Source: Caldilineaceae bacterium (GTDB lineage Bacteria; Chloroflexota; Anaerolineae; Caldilineales; Caldilineaceae). From it: a DNA stretch of 10,690 nucleotides. The translations under genes and the position numbers were made by a program. Below, piece by piece: positions 7,387 to 10,690 of the stretch (position 1 is the stretch's first letter; each line of letters begins with the position of its first letter). The notes beneath the pieces are model-generated. The model was given only the letters and a program-made list of their open reading frames with translations, did no database searches and was not told where the DNA came from. The DNA lies in NCBI GenBank assembly GCA_015494005.1, contig WGCB01000380.1, forward strand, positions 1 through 10,690, in the 5' to 3' direction.

Positions 7387-8775
7387 TCAGAAGAGCAGCC
7401 CCAGGATGGACCACCCCTTGGAGCGCTGGCTGCTCTGGGAGGCAGCCGACGAGGTGGACGTTCCGGCCTCCTGATCGGCGTCTGCCGTGGAACTGCTGGG
7501 CGCCATGGCACTGCTGGACGTGGGGCTCTCTAGCCGCTCCACCCGCACCTTTTCGATGCGCCGGGAGACCACGGAGAGCACGGTGAAACGCCAGCCCTCC
7601 CACTCCACCGTTTCCCCGGCCTCGGGCACGTGCCCCAGCTGGCTGTAGATGAAGCCGCCCAGGGTGTCCACGTTCTCCGCCTCCAGCTCGGTGTCCAGGA
7701 GCTCCGAGACGTCGTCCAGGGGCATGCGGGCATTGAAGATGAAGCGATCCGGGCCGAGCTGTTGCAGGATGGGCTCTTCCGTGTCGTACTCGTCCCGGAT
7801 CTCGCCCACGATCTCCTCCAGCAAGTCCTCGATGGTCACCAGGCCGGCGGTGCCCCCGTACTCATCCACCACGATGGCGATGTGGACCTGACGGCGACGC
7901 ATCTCGTTGAAGAGGTCATCGATCTTCTTGCTTTCGGGCACGTAGTAGACCGGGCGTAGGAGCCCCGCCACCGTGTCCTGGTCGCAGTCGGATTGGAAGC
8001 AGCGCAGGAGATCCTTGGCGTAGAGCAGGCCCACGATGCGGTCCACGTTCTCGGTGTAGACGGGGATGCGGCTGTGTCCCTTCTCCAGGATCACCTGGAT
8101 AGCCTCCTGCAAGGTGGCATGGCTGGGGATGGCCACCATGTCGATGCGAGGAACCATCACCTCCCGCACCGCCGTCTCGCCCAGATCGAAGATGCCGGCG
8201 ATCATTTGCTTCTCGTCCTCGTCCATGGTCACCTCCCGGTCCGCGAGGTGACGGAGAAGGCGCAGCCCCTCCTCGTCCAGGAAGAGGCTCTCCTGGCCCA
8301 GGCCACTCAGCTCGCCGCTCACTCGGCCGCCCATGGCTTGCCACAGGCCGGCCAACGGGGCCAGCAGCGTGGTCAGCCCGTGGATCAGGGGAGCAAAGTT
8401 CAGGGCCGCCTGCTCCCCCTGACGCAGGCTCAGGGCCCGGCCCAGGACCTGGAACCCCATCAGGGCGGCCCAGGTCAGGAGCCAGACCGTCACCAGCAGG
8501 AGCAGGGTCCACTCCCGGGCCAGGGCGAACCAGGCCACCAGCACGCCCGCACCCACAAAGCCGGCGCTCTTCGCCATGGTCAAGGCGCTGAGGAAACGGG
8601 TGGGGTTGTCCAGCAAGGCGCTGAGCAGGGCTGAGCGGGGCACACCTTTCTCGTGCCATTGACGGACCTGGCTGCGGCTCACCGAGGCCAGGGCCACCTC
8701 CGCACCGGCGGTCAAGGCGACCATGAAGGCCAGCAGCAGAAACAGCACTCCCGCTAGAGCAGGTTCAACGTCCAC
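7387..8775 (-). CDS. DUF21/CNNM-CBS membrane protein (CorC/HlyC, 'hemolysin-like' family)
   Basis: This 462-residue membrane protein belongs to the CNNM/CorC family, whose characterised members export or help handle Mg2+ (and sometimes Co2+). The old 'hemolysin' label is not supported by function. An N-terminal DUF21-type membrane region (about 8-145) has hydrophobic stretches at 8-30, 63-84, 88-110 and about 128-145. A CBS pair follows: CBS1 about 205-262 (VMVPRIDMVAI...SRIPVYTENVDRIVGLLYAKDLL), CBS2 about 272-330 (HIAIVVDEYGGTAGLVTIEDLLEEIVGEI). A CorC_HlyC domain (about 335-415) comes next. The tail (417-452) is Ser/Thr/Ala-rich and ends in GWSILGLLF. The start is GTG at 8775, supported by AAGGAGT 6 nt upstream. 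It sits 55 bp after glmU and 53 bp before cdd. The substrate is not evident. Confidence 0.93.
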   Translation of the reverse strand: MDVEPALAGVLFLLLAFMVALTAGAEVALASVSRSQVRQWHEKGVPRSALLSALLDNPTRFLSALTMAKSAGFVGAGVLVAWFALAREWTLLLLVTVWLLTWAALMGFQVLGRALSLRQGEQAALNFAPLIHGLTTLLAPLAGLWQAMGGRVSGELSGLGQESLFLDEEGLRLLRHLADREVTMDEDEKQMIAGIFDLGETAVREVMVPRIDMVAIPSHATLQEAIQVILEKGHSRIPVYTENVDRIVGLLYAKDLLRCFQSDCDQDTVAGLLRPVYYVPESKKIDDLFNEMRRRQVHIAIVVDEYGGTAGLVTIEDLLEEIVGEIRDEYDTEEPILQQLGPDRFIFNARMPLDDVSELLDTELEAENVDTLGGFIYSQLGHVPEAGETVEWEGWRFTVLSVVSRRIEKVRVERLESPTSSSAMAPSSSTADADQEAGTSTSSAASQSSQRSKGWSILGLLF

Positions 8776-8781
8776 AAAATG

Positions 8782-8788
8782 ACTCCTT
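8782..8788 (-). promoter_or_regulatory. Ribosome-binding site supporting a GTG start
   Basis: The minus strand reads AAGGAGT with 6 nt to the GTG at 8775. It decides the start of the CBS protein, which has no suitable ATG at this point. The 55-bp gap to glmU holds no terminator-like hairpin. Confidence 0.75.
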
Positions 8789-8830
8789 GAAATTTGAACG
8801 GTAGATTTTCACGAACTGTCTTGCTGAGCC

Positions 8831-10201
8831 CTACGGCTGGCTCTTTTCCTCGCCCTGGCTTGATGGCGGACGAGCAGGCACGCCGTAGACGAGCTCTCCG
8901 GGCTCCACATCCCGGGTGACCACGGAACCGGCGCCTGTCCGGGCTCCTTGGCCCAGGCGAACCGGGGCCACCAGCATGGTGTCACTGCCCAGGAAGACGC
9001 CATCCTCGATGACAGTGGGGTGCTTGCGAGCTCCGTCGTAGTTGCAGGTGATGACCCCGGCCCCAATATTGACATTGGCACCGATCGTGGCATCACCGAC
9101 ATAGCTAAAGTGTCCCATTTTGGTCCCTGGCCCCAGGTAGCTGTTCTTCACCTCGCCGAAGTTCCCCATGTGAACGCCGGGGCCCAGATGAGCGCCGCTG
9201 CGCAGATGGCCGAAGGGACCGATCTCACTGCCATCCTCCATGCGGGCCTGCTCCACCACCGACTGGATCACCCGGCAGCCGTTCCCGATCCGGCTATCCC
9301 GGATCTGGCTGTGGGGCCCGATCACACAGTCCTCGCCGATCTGGGTGGATCCCTGCAGGAGCGTGCCTGGCAGGATCACCGTGTCCGGTCCGATGGTCAC
9401 CTGGGCGTCGATATAGGTGGCGCTGGGGTCCACAATGGTGACACCGGCCGCCATGTGCCGCTCCGCGATGCGACGGCGCAGCACCTCCCCAGCCACGGCC
9501 AGATGCCCCCGGGTGTTGATGCCGTAGACATCTTCCAGGGGGGCTGGGGCAGCCACCACCCGCAATCCTTGCTCCACGGCCATGCCGGCCAGATCCGTCA
9601 GGTAGTACTCTCCCTTGGGGCTCAAGGGCACATTGGGCAGATTCGCCCACAGCCAGGCGGCGTCGAAGCAGTAGATGCCGCTGTTGAGCTCTCGGATCTG
9701 CCGCTGTTCGGGGGTGCAATCCACCTCTTCCACGATGGCTTGGACCTCTCCCGCCTGGTTGCGCACCACTCGGCCGAAGCCCTGGGGATCCTCCCGCTCC
9801 ACGGTGAGCATGGCCATGGCCAGATTGCCCTGCTTCCAATTCTCCGCGAAGACGTCCACAAAATGTCGTAACGTGGCTTCCTGAAGCAGGGGCATGTCCG
9901 CGTAGATGACCAGCACCGCGTCGGCTGTGCCCTGGAGCTGTCCCCGAGCCTGGAGGACTGCGTGTCCTGTGCCCAGGCGCTCCTCCTGCACCGCGTAGCG
10001 CACCCGGGAGCCCAGGAGCTCTTTCACCTGTTCACCGCCGTGGCCGATCACCACCAGGGGCGGTTCATGGCTGATCCCTTCCACCGCCTCCACGCTCCAC
10101 TCCACGAGCGCGCGCCCGGCCAGGGGGTGGAGGACCTTGGGCAGTTTCGATTTCATGCGGGTGCCGTAGCCGGCAGCCAAAATGACGGCGGCAAGTCTCA
10201 T
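8831..10201 (-). CDS. glmU: Bifunctional GlmU: glucosamine-1-phosphate acetyltransferase / GlcNAc-1-phosphate uridyltransferase
   Basis: The enzyme makes UDP-GlcNAc in two steps: acetylation of glucosamine-1-phosphate with acetyl-CoA, then uridylyl transfer from UTP. It supplies peptidoglycan and other glycans from the cytoplasm as a trimer. The protein has 456 residues, the standard GlmU length. The N-terminal nucleotidyltransferase domain has LAAGYGTRMKSKLPKVLHP (8-26), the metal-binding D102 in YADMPL and N229 in GINTRGHLA. The C-terminal half is a left-handed beta-helix of hexapeptide repeats (about 250-430) with the acetyltransferase histidine H364 in KMGHFSYVGD and the CoA/sugar segment ITCNYDG (384-390). 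The ATG at 10201 fits the family start and has GGGAGAA 7 nt upstream. It is the first gene after the rRNA terminator, so it needs a promoter within 10202-10328; I found no clear one. Confidence 0.97.
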   Translation of the reverse strand: MRLAAVILAAGYGTRMKSKLPKVLHPLAGRALVEWSVEAVEGISHEPPLVVIGHGGEQVKELLGSRVRYAVQEERLGTGHAVLQARGQLQGTADAVLVIYADMPLLQEATLRHFVDVFAENWKQGNLAMAMLTVEREDPQGFGRVVRNQAGEVQAIVEEVDCTPEQRQIRELNSGIYCFDAAWLWANLPNVPLSPKGEYYLTDLAGMAVEQGLRVVAAPAPLEDVYGINTRGHLAVAGEVLRRRIAERHMAAGVTIVDPSATYIDAQVTIGPDTVILPGTLLQGSTQIGEDCVIGPHSQIRDSRIGNGCRVIQSVVEQARMEDGSEIGPFGHLRSGAHLGPGVHMGNFGEVKNSYLGPGTKMGHFSYVGDATIGANVNIGAGVITCNYDGARKHPTVIEDGVFLGSDTMLVAPVRLGQGARTGAGSVVTRDVEPGELVYGVPARPPSSQGEEKSQP

Positions 10202-10328
10202 GGCAGTTCTCCCAGGCTCTGTGCCAGGACAGAGCGATGTGTGTTGCAAGGCCAGTAGGCATGCGGGATCACATGGGGCGGGTCAACGATGCTCACAGGG
10301 AAGGGACAGGGGGGATTTTTCTGGCACA
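10202..10328 (-). other. glmU leader with a hairpin beside its ribosome-binding site
   Basis: A perfect inverted repeat CTCTGT/ACAGAG (10217-10222 and 10229-10234, 6-nt loop) lies 3 nt upstream of the Shine-Dalgarno GGGAGAA (10213-10207). It could affect ribosome access. The minus strand has TTGACC at 10286-10281, but no good -10 at 16-18 bp, so the promoter is not identified. No coding frame of note is seen. Confidence 0.45.
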
Positions 10329-10374
10329 ACAAAAAGCCAGACCGCTGTTGACGGTTGGCGTCAACGAGTCTGGC
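10329..10374 (-). terminator. Rho-independent terminator of the rRNA operon
   Basis: A two-part stem is formed by GCCAGAC/GTCTGGC (10336-10342 with 10368-10374) and inside it GTTGAC/GTCAAC (10347-10352 with 10360-10365), with a 7-nt loop. On the minus strand it runs into TTTTTGTTGT (10335-10326). It lies about 180 bp past the 5S gene and just ahead of the glmU leader. Confidence 0.88.
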
Positions 10375-10555
10375 AGCTCCAGGGTTCGATTGTTCACAGG
10401 TTGGGGACGGAAGCAGGGGTACGCGATGGCGCCGAAGCGATTGTTCGGCCAACTCCGCTGCGCATGAAATGGACGTATCGGAGGGTTGTCTTCCATCAAT
10501 TTTGAAGTGTGCGCTCAGATCGAGCTAGAACAGAGAGCTGTCAAAAAGGGAAGGG
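10375..10555 (-). other. rRNA operon trailer between 5S rRNA and the terminator
   Basis: I see no protein gene or tRNA cloverleaf here. Directly after 5S the minus strand reads CCTTCCCTTTTTGAC, a short T-rich stretch. A hairpin GCCGAA/TTCGGC (10431-10436 and 10444-10449) lacks a T-run. Most likely this is simply transcribed trailer. Confidence 0.4.
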
Positions 10556-10675
<120 letters not shown>

Positions 10676-10690
10676 CCCTGCTTCTCACCT

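Noticed and set aside
6938..7603. Extended cytidine deaminase frame with an extra N-terminus
   Set aside because: The extra part is a shadow of the CBS gene, and an excellent ribosome-binding site marks 7333.
10375..10555. Possible tRNA after 5S rRNA
   Set aside because: A GGTTCGA-like stretch occurs near 10383, but no acceptor stem, anticodon arm or cloverleaf can be built around it.

Overview
This window comes from a GC-rich bacterial chromosome. The gene set is mostly core metabolism and cell envelope, with the 3' end of an rRNA operon at the right edge. There is no transposase, integrase, phage gene, CRISPR array or defence cassette. The lineage cannot be fixed from this sequence alone. 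The GC-rich codon usage, the FumC sequence style and the mix of a GAF/PAS kinase, a BMP-type permease pair and a LysM-M23 peptidase would fit a Chloroflexota-like organism, but that is a low-confidence inference.

Layout, left to right. A plus-strand LysM/M23 cell-wall peptidase, probably cut at its 5' end by the window edge, runs to 1090. It meets a long minus-strand series of genes head-on at a shared hairpin terminator near 1121-1143. The minus-strand genes, in the order they are transcribed (right to left), are: 5S rRNA (10675-10556) and its terminator (10374-10329); glmU (10201-8831); a DUF21/CBS membrane protein of the CorC/HlyC type (8775-7387); cytidine deaminase cdd (7333-6938); a hairpin-rich gap; a soluble GAF-PAS histidine kinase (6801-5122); two BMP/nucleoside-type ABC permeases (5008-3872 and 3792-2836) and their terminator (2798-2768); and fumC (2591-1200), which appears to have its own promoter region.

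Probable transcription units, inferred from spacing and hairpins: (i) the rRNA operon; (ii) glmU, CBS protein and cdd, with gaps of about 55 bp and good Shine-Dalgarno sites; (iii) the kinase, possibly reading into the two permeases across a 113-bp gap with no convincing terminator; (iv) fumC alone. GlmU and the M23 peptidase belong to peptidoglycan synthesis and remodelling. Cdd and the permease pair together suggest nucleoside uptake and salvage. FumC is the TCA-cycle fumarase.

No new multigene system is visible. The points most worth checking are a kinase promoter placed so that its mRNA would be leaderless, a permease pair with no ATPase or binding-protein gene beside it, a perfect palindrome overlapping the likely fumC promoter, and a tandem duplication of the ribosome-binding site before the second permease.
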